Assembly: GCA_012845835.1 (NCBI GenBank)
Contig: JABAKD010000030.1
Span: forward strand, 14,959,210-15,023,209
Length of the DNA: 64,000 bases
Direction of reading: 5' to 3'
From: Undaria pinnatifida
Taxonomy: Eukaryota; Sar; Phaeophyceae; Laminariales; Alariaceae
Every line of letters starts with the position of its first letter. Within the stretch, counting starts at the first letter, position 1. The position numbers were made by a program, and so were the translations under genes. Positions 8,990 to 19,654 of this stretch are shown here, piece after piece. The notes under the pieces are model-generated. The model saw only the letters and a program-made list of their open reading frames with translations. It was not told the DNA's origin and ran no database searches.

Positions 8990-10129
8990 AGTAGTCTATT
9001 AGTCGTAGTCTATACTTGTACTTCCACTCTGTTTTTTGGTGTGTATCCCATACCGGTGAACTTGTATTCGATTCAAAATATCATGCCGACCTGTGTGTGC
9101 CTCATGCGGCGAGAGCCAGCAAGCGTGCGGTACGTCGCAGGCATTCTACTCTCTCGAGCAGCGAAGCGAGATAAAAGGCAGCGAGCAAGAGCGAGTGAGT
9201 ACGTGTGAGTATACAAAGCGTAAAATAGTCGAGACTTTATGATTCATGACATACATGATGAGGTTGTATCATTGCTTTAGCGCGTTGGTCAGCGTGATGC
9301 TGGATCGCATGGTGGTGGTGGTGGTGGTGGTGGTGTGCGAGCTGGCGAACACTGCTCAAGACGAAAACGTCCCTATGTCTCATGTGATGCATTTGTTGTC
9401 GATCCAAATCCAACCATAAAAAATCCCTTGAAATACAGTACTACCAGGTACACACCTTTAAACAGATCTGTTTGGTAAAGTTTGTAGAACAGGCGGGGGC
9501 GGGGGCGTTCTTCTTGTAGATTTCGTGACACGTTGTTAGAGAGCATCCTACATATATACGCGAAACACCTGCGACGGCGATCGCCTCGAGCGAGGTGCTG
9601 TGAGGGTGTACGGCGCATGCGCACGAACGAAGTACACATGTAATACATATCGTGGCGTACCTTTGCTGCCTGCTTGCTGCTGTCGGGTGATTGTTCGAGG
9701 AACGTGTGGCGCTTCGTCGGGACGTTGGTGGGGTGCCATTAAGCCGACAAGCCGATACAACACCCAACCGTTTTAGATTTTTGAAAGATCTCTACCTCGA
9801 CCGAATATAGATATATCACATTCCGTGTCAGCTCCTTCGTTTGTGTGGGTATATCGCACGATCGCTGTCGTTTTTGTGTATCCATAGACCTCAAATAATG
9901 TGGATATTCACATAAAATACGCCCGTGTACCAGGTATCACAGAACGAACGGTTGAGAGTTGAGATACGATGCCATCGGGCATAGGGCAGTATCGTTAAAC
10001 TACAAGTATTAATAGTAAGTTACTTTCTGTACACACAGCATTATTACTTGCTTGACAGCTTGCTTTTCATTTCGACGAGCGATACGTACAAACCAGGTCC
10101 CCGTGATACCATACCATATATCGTAATCC
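8990..10129. other. No gene seen
   Basis: The stretch contains a short GGT/GGTGGT tract near 9310-9335, scattered TACCAGGTA words (9444, 9926) and a TATTAATAG word near 10006. No frame with coding character and no recognisable mobile element was found. Confidence 0.4.
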
Positions 10130-10442
10130 GGTCGCCCCGGTGGCGTATCAGGTTTTCCTCGAGCCTGGTATAGGTTAGTTTCGTGGGTTCGAGCCCCACC
10201 GAGTGCATACTCGTATAAATTCGTTGGGACTTTCTTCTTGTGCACAAATTGACTTGCGGAAAGCGCGAGGAGAGCGTGCGAGTTAGCAACATTCCTCGAT
10301 GAAAAATCGACGAGCAGTGGGATTGCCGAACCCTACGATGCGCGATAAAAACTGAAGGCAAGAACCGGGGGGAAGAAGGGATGACACCTGTGACCACGGC
10401 CTGTCCAGAAGCTGGAAAGTGTAAGTGTGAAAAAAAAAAAAA
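10130..10442 (+). mobile_element. tRNA-derived SINE (family A), full length with poly(A)
   Basis: The head GGTCGCCCCGGTGGCGTATC, B-box-like GGGTTCGAGCCCCACCGAG, body and 3' end TCCAGAAGCTGGAAAGTGTA are intact, followed by 13 adenines (10430-10442). There are small internal insertions relative to the 4034 copy. Confidence 0.9.
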
Positions 10443-10505
10443 TCATACGCGGTACGACTGAGTGCTTACTCCTACGTATAATATATTGTCATTATTTTTT
10501 TTGTC

Positions 10506-10805
10506 CTGCTGACGACGCCATTTGTAAGGTTATTGGGTGGGGACACAGAGTGCCCCCTGCAGGTCTGCCAATTGAGCAGGTCCCCGGAGAGTACTCTCTT
10601 TCTTTGCCTTCGTAGAGCCGTAGCTTTATTCGATTCCACCAGAGCCCCGGATGGCTTCTGAGATCGGAGGCCCTCTGAGATCGGAGGCACGTGCCTCCGA
10701 TCTATTTCCTAACTTTCCCGAATATAAAACGCAAACCTTATCATACGAAACCCATCCGATCTCAACTTCGGATAATTACGGGCCTTTCGAGGCCGTATTT
10801 TAACA
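10506..10805 (-). mobile_element. LTR plus primer-binding site of an LTR retrotransposon (family L1)
   Basis: In minus orientation the LTR (10805-10523) begins TGTTAAAATACGGCCTCG and ends AACCTTACA, so it has the TG...CA ends expected of an LTR. It is followed after a short gap by TGGCGTCGTCAGCAGGAC, the probable primer-binding site. The LTR contains the palindrome CGGAGGCACGTGCCTCCG. Sequence beyond the primer-binding site is lost. The family recurs at 21052-21337 and 34434-34634. Confidence 0.75.
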
Positions 10806-11947
10806 CCCTGTTACCCGGTGTACCACGCTACGAACTGCTGCTGCTATGTATGCTTCTGCTGCAATGCGAGATGCCAGAATGTCGAGGAGACGAGAGGTGT
10901 ACGTGCTTCATACACCTTATACTTGTAAGAATATATATGTAAAATATTATCTTGTTTTTGTTTTTGGCTCGCTGATCTCCGGCGGCCAAGGGTTTCTTCT
11001 CGCATTTTCGGCTGCAGGGCAAGCAAGGCTGCCATGGGTACATATGAAGCATGTCTGGATCTCGGCCGAGCTCCGCGGCGGTGCTCGGCGCGTCAAACGT
11101 CACTGAGCTGGCTCTATTTGGCAAGGAATTGCGTTCCGTTCTATATTTCTACAAGGATAGTAGGTATACTATTAGGTTGCTCTTGCCCCAGGGACGAGGA
11201 CGGCATATAAGGGCCGTTTGGAGTGCGTCCGTAGTATGCGTGTGTATGTGTGCACCTAGTGTTTACGTAGTTTGTGTGTGCCTGTTGTGATGTGTATACG
11301 ACATGATGGGGAGCAGTCAGTTACAAGCCGTGCGATCATCCATCGTCCGCCCGCTCGCTCGCTCGATCGTTCCATTGTGTGTAGTATATATATGTATGTG
11401 TGTCACACGTCTAGTTCTTCGTTTCACGAATAACATGTTACGTGCGTTACCTGTGACTCCCTTTTCGCCTTGCGCCGCCCCCGGGATTTCACGTAACACA
11501 CATCCCGAAGGGAACCTTGTACTCCATACGTATTACATGAAGGGATATCCATGACTATGACTACTCTCGTATGTACCACTTTGCGCTGAAACTTAAGCAA
11601 CATTTGGACATTAATTTATAGCTCAATCTATTAATTAATATATATATATCACTATATCCGGAAATATAAGCAACGTTCTATTTCAAGATTAAGATTAACG
11701 TCTAAAAACGGTCTTTATTCCAAAAATACCAACACTTGGTTTCATTGCTGTAAGCAACATTTTATTTCAATGTGAACGTCCAAAACAAAGGTCTTCATTT
11801 CAATACCAACATTTTATTTCATAGTAGTTTGTTCAAATAATGTTGCTTATTATATTTGTTTCCGTCTTTGGACGGTAATAATGTTGAAATAAATGTCGCT
11901 TATATTTCCGGACAGTGTGGTATATATATATTATATATACATATGTT

Positions 11948-12238
11948 TCACACACATCTACTTTCCAGCTTCTGGACAAGCCGTGAGTCACAGGTGTCGT
12001 CCCTTCTTCCCTTCGGTTATTGCCTTCAATTTTTATCGCGCATAGGGTTCAGCAATCCCACTGCTCGTCGGTTTTTCATCGAGTGTTGCTAACTCACGCT
12101 CTTCTCGCGCTTTTTCCGCAAGTCAATGTGTGCACAAGAAACCCCCCCTCCCACGAATTTATACGAGGGGATTCGAACTCAAGAAACTGACCTATTATAC
12201 CAGGCTTGAGGGTAATCTGATGCGCCACCGGGGCGACC
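11948..12238 (-). mobile_element. tRNA-derived SINE (family A)
   Basis: A minus-strand copy with a recognisable head (GGTCGCCCCGGTGGCGCATC), body and 3' end. It has small insertions such as CTCTTCTCGCGC in the body and a CCCCCCC tract near 12146. Confidence 0.85.
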
Positions 12239-12539
12239 TGGCACTACTAGCTATGTAGATGGTGGGCTATGAATTCGTTTGGGCTGGTTGGTGTTACTTT
12301 CCATGGGGGGGTTACTTGCTGCTCTGTTTTCTCTTTTCGTACCAGTGGTTTTCAAGAGTTTTGTTTCTTCTTTCTCGTTTCAACAGCTGCTTTTCAACTC
12401 GCGACACCCCCCCAGGTTTCAACCCAACCGCATCCCGAACGGGAAAAGGTTGTAAACCAACTGCAAGCTGGTCGTTATACGTGCTACCCGGTTACTTGCC
12501 GGGTGGCACATTTACTTTCTTTCATAGCTTTACAAGTCT

Positions 12540-13470
12540 CATCAACCGGGGATGGAGACGGCGATCCCCTGGGTCGACACCCCCGCACCGTGTGGAAACC
12601 CCTACCGCATTGGCTGATCACTGACTAGCTGGGGCTCATGGAGCAAACGACGCCCGAGCAGAATAGAGTGCCATCTCCTGGCCAAAAATATTTCCATACA
12701 TCTACAAATCCAACATCCCGGGGACGAAAACGGTGATCCCCCGGGTCGATACCGCCCCGCACGGTGTGGAATCCCCAACCCATCGGCTGATCGTTGATCG
12801 GCTGGGGTTTATGGAACCAGCGTGCCGCGAGAGTTGCCGCTCGGGACAACGCCGAGGTCCCGCCGCACCCGGGGACGATTCCCCATCCCCGGATTAGCAA
12901 CCTTCCATAAATCTACAACTTCAACACCCCGGGGACGAAATCGATCATCCCCCGGGTCGATGCCGCCCCGCATGATGTGGAAATTACCCCCCCACACTCC
13001 CCCCGTCTGATTTACTGGTCGGCTGGGACTCATGGAGCCAATACGCGGCGAGAGTTGCCCCTCGAGACAATGTCGAGGTCCCGGCAGACAACGTCTCATT
13101 CCCGGATCATGAATCCTTCCATACATATAAAACTCCGACACTCTAGAGATGAAAACGATTATCCCCCGAGTTGATACCGCCCCGCACGGTGTGGAAACCC
13201 CACCGCCCCGTCGGCTGTTTGCTGATCGCCTGGCGCTCACAAGGAGCCACCGCGCGGCCAGAGTTGCCCCTTGGCACAATATCGTGGTCTCACCGCACCC
13301 GACTAATTTAAGCTCCAATCCACGGATCAAAAATCCTTCCATAGATCTACAATTCCAACACCTCGGGGATGAGACCGGAGTTCCATCAGGTCTATCCCGC
13401 CGCGCATGATGTGGAAACCCCAACGCCATCGGCTGATTACTGGTTACTGGTTGGCCGGGTTGCCTAAGAC
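12540..13470. repeat. ~210-bp tandem satellite, about 4.5 copies
   Basis: A GGGGAYGAAA..GAT.CCCC block recurs near 12546, 12719, 12930, 13144 and 13363 (spacing ~173, 211, 214 and 219). Each is followed by CCGCCCCGCACGGTGTGGAA, a GGCTGAT...GGCTGG segment, GAGAGTTGCC and CCTTCCATA.ATCTACAA. The long open frames across it follow the repeat and are not genes. Confidence 0.8.
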
Positions 13471-13845
13471 CACACTGAAGACTGTGGAATATCCATAGCA
13501 AGCGGCTAATACATGGCAGTGGGTTATAGTTGATACTGCTGTAGTAGCAGTAATGGTGGTAGATTCGCGGTAGTCATGTTTCCTCGTGGCGGAATACTAC
13601 TCGTACGTGTATCCCTGTTGTTGCTGTGCATTTCATATTATACCATATAAAGACGTAAAGGCTACTATTCAGTGACTATACAGACGGAAATGTAACGGCC
13701 GTTTGAAAAACACATTTCTACCCCGTTGGTGCTGTCTGTTCCGTGCAGAGGGTGAATGCTGCATCACAGCACACACTCCCAGTATGGTGCATACTACGAT
13801 GTATATTACCCTTTCCTGCCACTACGGGCAATGCAGGCCTGTGGC

Positions 13846-14076
13846 TTTTTTTTTTTTTTTTTTTTTTTAACCTCCGGCGGATGGGGAAAAATAAAGCTTT
13901 AGCTCACCACACTTCCGCGTATTTTCATACGCGTCGTGTGTCGATTTAACTCAGTTGCTTTCGCAGCCCAACGCTAGCTGGCGCACCCTTCGAGTCCCAT
14001 TGTAGGTATAGCGTAAGCTGTCCCTATCAGTGGTCTTCGTTACAACCCCGGCAGCGCAAGCTGCCGTTGTATACGT
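13846..14076 (-). mobile_element. A-tailed retroposon family B, 5'-truncated copy with 11-bp TSD
   Basis: Minus orientation: 23 T's at 13846-13868 are the poly(A) tail, followed by the family 3' end. AGGCCTGTGGC flanks the copy at 13835-13845 and 14077-14087. The minus strand retains the peptide YTTAACAAGVVTKTTDRDSL and a stop. Confidence 0.9.
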
Positions 14077-14366
14077 AGGCCTGTGGCCCCACGGGCGGAG
14101 CTGTGGCCGTACCCGTAGTAATGTATGAATGATACAAAATCGAGTCTGCGGACACGGGATATAAGATACGAAGAAATTCGATGAATCTTGCAATATCGGG
14201 AACATGGGCGAGTGATTTACGGCTCAGGACGGATCAGCCGCCACTGAAGGTATCATGGATAGGTTCCGTTAGGGTTCCATCGATTCATTACTTAATTTTA
14301 GGGTCTACATGCCATACGGTTCAATGTGAAGAACACACACACAGTGAATGTACGCCGACGAGTATC

Positions 14367-14798
14367 TTTTTTTTTTTTTTTTTTTTTTAATCCTCCGGCG
14401 GATGGGGAAAAATAAAGCTTTAGCTCACCACACTTCCGCGTATTTTCATACGCGTCGTGTGTCGATTTAACTCAGTTGCTTTCGCAGCCCAACGCTAGCT
14501 GGCGCACCCTTCGAGTCCCATTGTAGGTATAGCGTAAGCTGTCCCTATCATTGGTCCCCGTTACAACCCCGGCAGCGCAAGCTGCCGTTGTATACGGGTG
14601 CGTGTGTATGTCGACCCGGCCTGTCCCCTGAGGGTCAGGTTCGGTGGAGATAGCCACCCGGAATGTCATCTTTCCGGGTAGTGTGGGACTTGCGCAAGCT
14701 CACCCACTAACAAAATCCCCGGACAGGAGAAAACAGCCTTCCGCCGGACTTGGTCCAGTTACGGTCCACCCTACCCATTCGGGCGTTGGTCCTCGGTA
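14367..14798 (-). mobile_element. A-tailed retroposon family B, 432-bp copy with 12-bp TSD
   Basis: The longest copy. Poly(A) is at 14367-14388 on the minus strand, and CCGACGAGTATC flanks the element at 14355-14366 and 14799-14810. About 200 bp of additional 5' sequence is present compared with the 13846 copy, including GACCCTCAGGGGACAGGCC. A minus-strand frame gives MTFRVAISTEPDPQGTGR and the shared C-terminal peptide. It resembles the 3' end of a LINE or a composite SINE; no reverse transcriptase is visible. Confidence 0.85.
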
Positions 14799-15315
14799 CC
14801 GACGAGTATCATTCATACGTATGATATCATACGAGATACCAGATACGAGACACGAGCATGAATACGACCCCCCACTGGAGATGACGATGTTCTGTGTTTT
14901 TTGTTGCCACTTCGTACTACTTCGTATTATACTGCTTACTTTCGTTTTGCGTTGTATGAACACGATATGCTATCCGACGATATGTACCCTCGATTATTTT
15001 TTATAATAGGTTCGTCGACGGCTGATGTTATACCTTTTTCACGATGAAGACGTATGTATATACAGCCGTATTCATCTGGCGGGTTATCGGGATTTTAATT
15101 TCCTGGCGGTGTTCTGTGTTCTGGCTTAGTAACACTGCACAGATTTTGAATCGAAAACAAAAGAGAGGCTCGAAAACGAAAAAATGAGAATAGGTCGAAA
15201 TCAAATTGTCTACTCTACGGTCAGTACAACTACAGCAGTAGAGGAAAGCAGCTGGAGAATACGTTAGTTTGTTTAGAATGACTGCACCACTCACCCGCGT
15301 TTTTCGGATTAACCG

Positions 15316-15430
15316 ACATACATACATACATACATACATACATACATACATACATACATACATACATACATACATACATACATACATACATACATACATA
15401 CATACATACATACATACATACATACATACA

Positions 15431-15464
<34 letters not shown>

Positions 15465-15656
15465 CATACATACATACATACATACATACATACATACATA
15501 CATACATACATACATACATACATACATACATACATACATACATACATACATACATACATACATACATACATACATACATACATACATACATCATACATAC
15601 ATACATACATACATACATACATACATACATACATACATACATACATACATACATAC
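15316..15656 (+). repeat. (CATA)n microsatellite, ~340 bp
   Basis: An almost pure CATA tetranucleotide array with only a TATATA break near 15461 and a TCATAC break near 15591. The HTYI and MYVC peptides predicted across it are artefacts of the repeat. Confidence 0.99.
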
Positions 15657-15733
15657 TGCTTGGAATGACGTCGTACTCGTATCATAGTGTGGGATCATTT
15701 TTTTGCATAATAATATACAGTAGTTGAGAGTAC

Positions 15734-15930
15734 GGGTCCCCCATTAAGGAATGCGGTATCCCGATATAAGGCGGTCAAAATCGCTTGGCACTGGAAATGC
15801 CTTAGTGCGGGATCATAATGCGTTAGAGTAAGAAGGGTCCCCCAATGAGTAAGACGGTCTGAATAAGGCGATGTCCCTATATAAGGCGGGCAACATCGCT
15901 TGGCACGACTGGAGGATTGCACTCACAACC
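15734..15930 (+). mobile_element. GGGTCCCCC-ended element, rearranged copy
   Basis: Two partial elements are joined head to tail. The first starts at 15734 (GGGTCCCCCATTAAGG) and the second near 15836 (GGGTCCCCCAATGAGTAAG). Each contains CCCGATATAAGGCGG or CCCTATATAAGGCGG, then TCAAAATCGCTTGGCA or CAACATCGCTTGGCACG. Confidence 0.55.
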
Positions 15931-16047
15931 TTGAATGAATACAGGTGAGGCGGGATCCCGTCTTAACCCCTTTATTTAGTACTGCAGTGTACATAAACCT
16001 ACATCTGACTCTATTTTCAAGTTTGTCCCCAAATTGGGACTGCAGTC

Positions 16048-16135
16048 CTAAACGCCTTTTCAACCGGAAACCCGTTTTTTAGGAAAATTGCTTGGAATTA
16101 GGATAGGGAGGGGTTATGGGGATCCAAAGGTTAAG
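16048..16135 (-). mobile_element. ~90-bp miniature element (TTAACSCCTTT ends)
   Basis: A minus-strand copy: TAAACGCCTTTTCAACCGG on the left and CCAAAGGTTAA on the right, with GGATAGGGAGGGG in the middle, matching the 912 family. Confidence 0.55.
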
Positions 16136-16509
16136 GCGGTCATTTTGTGCTCTGGCACACCACCGCCATAATACTGGGAGAAACCCTTCCTGCTACTACT
16201 ACTGCTGTATGTAGTGCAGTGTAGTATACTCGTCTGGTATAAATATCATACAGTAAGGGTTTACGGGTTTACGACGGAAACCTCGAGGATTTGGAGAGAT
16301 GTTGAACTTCAAATCAAGCAAATACGACGCGTCCGTCTGCGACAACTCTGTCCGTATTATTATTGGGTCGTGTTGGACGTCGAAAGAGAGCCGACGTCAA
16401 TACATACATGCGACGGCGATGATACCGATGCACGATAAAATGTCAACAATGTGATGATACGACGCACCGAAGCGTTAATTCAGTGTTGTTGTATATACGT
16501 ATGCTGCTG

Positions 16510-17270
16510 TATATTGTTATAAAAAATGAAAATACACTCCACCACCAGCTGTGAGATCGAATATTTTGTCGAAACTCATCTTTGCAAGCTGTGTGTGATA
16601 CTCCGATCGCGCGTATTACGGGTTGTGTGTCCTCATTAAGGATATAGGTCGGCGACTCCCCTTGCAACTACAGTGCAGCTATCAGGGTCAACAGGGTGAT
16701 GTTAGTCAGTCTGTGCGCGGAAACTATAAAACCTGTTTCTGAGGGGGACAAAATCTGACAGCTGTGGAAGGAAATGCATCCGTTTATCAAGTGAATCCTG
16801 TAAGTCGAATAACCGGTGAGGGGAGGGCGGAGTTTTGAAGGACGTGGGTGCCTGCCTGGTTTTGATCAAAAGGGAGCGGGATTGGAGGGGGGGGGACGGG
16901 GGGGGGGGGGGGGGGGGCGGACGGGCGGGCAATTTTTGCGTGTAAGCTATAAATCCTTTCAAGGAGATAATTCTGACGGTTTTGGGGACAAAAAAAAAAA
17001 AAAATGCACCAGTTTATCATGGGGGGGGGGGTTGGGGCGGGGGTGGGGCGTGTGGGGCAGCTCAATCTGGGCGTGGAAACACTACATTATTTCAAGGGGA
17101 TAAATGTGACGGTTTTGGAAAGAATGCATCAGTTTATCATGTATATTCTGGGGTAAGTCGTACAATCAGTGAGTAGAGGGCGGAGTGTTCGAGGGGGTGG
17201 GGGTGGGATGGGGTGGGGGGGTGGTCGGGGCGGGGGGGGGGGGGGAGGTTGGGGGGGGGGGGAGGGAAGG
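16510..17270 (+). repeat. G-rich repeat array of family R (first array)
   Basis: It begins with the ~70-bp unit form B in reverse (CAGCTGTGAGATCGAATATT ... ACTCATCTTTGCAAGCTG), then CTCCGATCGCGCGTATTACG and GGATATAGGTCGGCGACTCC. About four diverged monomers follow, each with GGAAACTATAAAACC, GGGGACAAAATCTGACAG and GGAAATGCATC.GTTTATCA, and each closed by a poly-G tract. The runs of 8-18 G's (e.g. 16896-16917, 17231-17262) are strong G-quadruplex candidates. Confidence 0.75.
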
Positions 17271-17279
17271 GCATTAGGT

Positions 17280-17700
17280 GGCATAGATGTAGGGGTTTGT
17301 TATACGTGTGGTGCTAGGTCTAGGCGATGGTACGGGTGGTGGGGAAGGAGGGGGCGTTCGGGGCGGGGGGGGGGGGGGGGGAAGCGGCGGCATGGATGGC
17401 TCTAGAAAGATAATGAGGTGATATCCAGTGCGTGAAGTGTTTATTAATCTGGCGGACTTCGATATTAGGTGGGGCGTTTGAGCAAGGGAGAGCGAGAAGG
17501 GGGGGGGGGGGGGAGTTTTTTTTAGGAGGTGTAGGTCACAAAAATATTCAATTACACTCCGGCTGTTGGATCAAAGATATGTAGGGGCTTGTCATACGCG
17601 TGGTTCTAGGTCTAGGAGATCGTGCGGGTGGTGGGAAAAGAGGGGGCGTTGGAGGGGGGGGTTGAGGGGGGGTGGGGGGAAAGAATGAAAACTACGTCAT
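17280..17700 (+). repeat. Diverged family R monomers with poly-G tracts
   Basis: Two partial monomers share ATGTAGGGGTTTGTTATACG or ATGTAGGGGCTTGTCATACG, and GGTGCTAGGTCTAGG. They are separated by poly-G near 17365-17381 and 17500-17513. No gene. Confidence 0.6.
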
Positions 17701-17769
17701 GGATGGTCAGAAAGATAATGACGTGATATCAACTGCGTGGAGGTGTTTATTACTCTGGCCGATTTCGAT

Positions 17770-18365
17770 TGTATATATTTTTATAAAAATTAAAATACAC
17801 TCCAGCTGTGAGATCGAATATTTTGTCGAAACTCATCTTTGCAAGCTGTGTGTGATACTCCGATCGCGCGTATTACGAGTTGTGTGTCCTCATTAAGGAT
17901 ATAGGTCGGCGACTCCCCTCGCAACTACAGTGTAGCTACCAGGGTCAACATGGTGATGTTAGGCAGTCTGTGCGCGGAAACTATAAAACCCGTTTCTGAG
18001 GGGGACAAAATCTGACAGCTGTGAAAGGAAATGCATCAGTTTATCAAGTGAATACTGTAAGTCGAATAACCGGTGAGGGGAGGGCGGAGTTTTGAAGGAC
18101 GTGGGTGCTTGCCTGGTTTCGATCAAAAGGGGGGCGGGAGGGGGGGAGGGGGGGGAGGGGACGGGTGGGGCAGGTCAATGTGTGCGTCGAAACTATAAAT
18201 CCTTCTTGTGGGGGAGGGGGGGGGGGATGTGCCGGGGGGGGGCGGGGGGCGGGGGGGGAGGGCATTAGGTCGCATAGATGTAGGGGTTTGCTATACGCGT
18301 GGTGCTAGGTCTAGGCGATGGTGCGGGTGGTGGGGAAGGAGGGGGCGCTGGCGGCGGGGGTGGGT
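17770..18365 (+). repeat. G-rich repeat of family R (second copy)
   Basis: Near copy of 16510-16870: unit form B (reverse), the same CTCCGATCGCGCGTATTACG link, GGAAACTATAAAACCCG, GAGGGCGGAGTTTTGAAGG, then G-rich tracts to ~18365. Confidence 0.8.
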
Positions 18366-18435
18366 GGGAATTGCAGCAGCGCCATGGATGTATTATTATG
18401 TGGGTGAGCATAGAAAACACGGGGATGCAGGAGAC

Positions 18436-18806
18436 TGTTAAGGTATTAGTGGGGTATTAGTCCGTTTGACCACTTGCAACTGGTTAACCAATAGCTTACC
18501 CAAACTAAGCCTTATAACACTCTCCCCCCCTGAAACGGCGGGATAGCAAGTCGGCCGGATATACGGGCGGACCTGTCAATTATCCAAGCCGTTTCATTCC
18601 CTGGGGATACCAGGAAGAGTATTTTTCAAGTTCGCCATGGGGAAATCTGAAAAAGTTTATTATGGTGGATGTGGGGATCGAACCCACGACCCAAAAACCC
18701 ATGGTCTGTCGACGACGCCATTTGTTAAGGAATTAGAGGGGTATTAGTCCGTTTGACCACTTGCAACTGGTTAACCAATAGCTTACCCAAACTAAGCCTT
18801 ATAACA
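18436..18806 (-). mobile_element. TRIM: 371-bp LTR element in miniature with 84-bp LTRs
   Basis: The two 84-bp LTRs (18436-18519 and 18723-18806) are nearly identical. In element orientation (minus) each starts TGTTATAAGGCTTAG and ends CCTTAACA. Next to the 5' LTR is a primer-binding-site-like TGGCGTCGTCGACAGACC. A purine tract (GGGGGGGAGAG) immediately precedes the 3' LTR. AGAC flanks the element (18432-18435 and 18807-18810), a 4-bp duplication. The 203-bp interior codes for nothing but holds GTCGTGGGTTCGATCCCCAC followed by ATCCACC, a tRNA T-arm and acceptor strand. It must depend on enzymes from a larger element. Confidence 0.9.
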
Positions 18807-18924
18807 AGACGTACTGCTGTAGGCCAAACGCGCTCGATACGAATCTCAAAAGTACGATATTTCGATACAACAGAGTATGATATGATACGATAATATATAC
18901 GATATGTCGAAACATTTGATACGT

Positions 18925-19650
18925 TGTTGTTGTTGTTCTCACATTAACTCGCATAATCAAGTCCGTGGTCACAGGACAGGCTCCAGTCACTCTGGAGCTG
19001 AGGAATACCCCAGGGAAAACACACACACAACCCAAGGTGGTACACGCATATGTCACAGCTAATTCATGCCTCCACCAGAAACATATAAAAGTGAAATCGG
19101 GAGTCAGTCTACGATGTGCCAGGTCCATACCGGTGCATACGTCTCATTACTCACGCCTGGAGAAACCGACTATCTATACCGCTTGCCACCCAAGAAAGAC
19201 TACCACGTATATATTACACGTATGATTAGTATCTATACGACGCATACGCACGACAGGCGCAAGTCAATTGGAGAAAAGAAACGAAGAAAAGAAAATTAGC
19301 TAAAGGAAAGGAAAGAAAAGAGAAGAAAGCGAAAAAAAAGAAGGAAAAAAACGAAAAACCAAAAAGGAAAGGAAAGAAAAGAAAGAGACAAGAAAAGCAA
19401 GAAAAGACAAGACAAGAAGAGGAAGCAAGGAAAGGAAGAGAGAAGAAAAAAGAAGAGAAAAATGTCATACTAGCAGACCCTGGGAACTGGCTAAAAGACG
19501 GCATTGGGCTCATCATAGAGAGTATCAAGTGCAGCATCAAGGGCACTGGGGAGAGAACGCAACATGGCGAAGAAGTCACGACATGGAACGCTAGGTCCGG
19601 CGGTAGTACGATACCTGCTACCACCATCCAGGCAAAAGGTATCATATTTT
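18925..19650. mobile_element. Dispersed element with (GTT)n/(AAC)n end and conserved peptide frames, copy 1
   Basis: The left end is GTTGTTGTTGTTCTCACATT, then AACTCGCATAATCAAGTCC and GTGGTCACAGGAC. Further in, the plus strand reads PPPETYKSEIGSQSTMCQV, HTGAYVSLLTPGETDY and YRLPPKKDYHVYI. After a GAAAAG-rich stretch (19260-19460) comes NVILADPGNWLKDGIGLIIE, then SIKCSIKGTGERTQHGEEVT. The copy at 58760-59265 (opposite strand) keeps the first block. The peptide may be a decayed coding region of a transposon or a gene fragment; no family is recognised. Confidence 0.5.
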
Positions 19651-19654
19651 ATAA

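Noticed and set aside
11054-11167. Possible first exon (MSGSRPSSAAVLGASNVTEL, then ALFGKELRSVLYFYKD)
   Set aside because: Composition is plausible and a GTATAC follows, but I found no partner exon and no known domain.
12809-13501. 230-residue minus-strand frame
   Set aside because: Covers the ~210-bp satellite; its length reflects the repeat's composition.
15269-15727. Long HTYI/MYVC repeat proteins
   Set aside because: Translation of the CATA microsatellite on both strands; no codon bias or boundaries.
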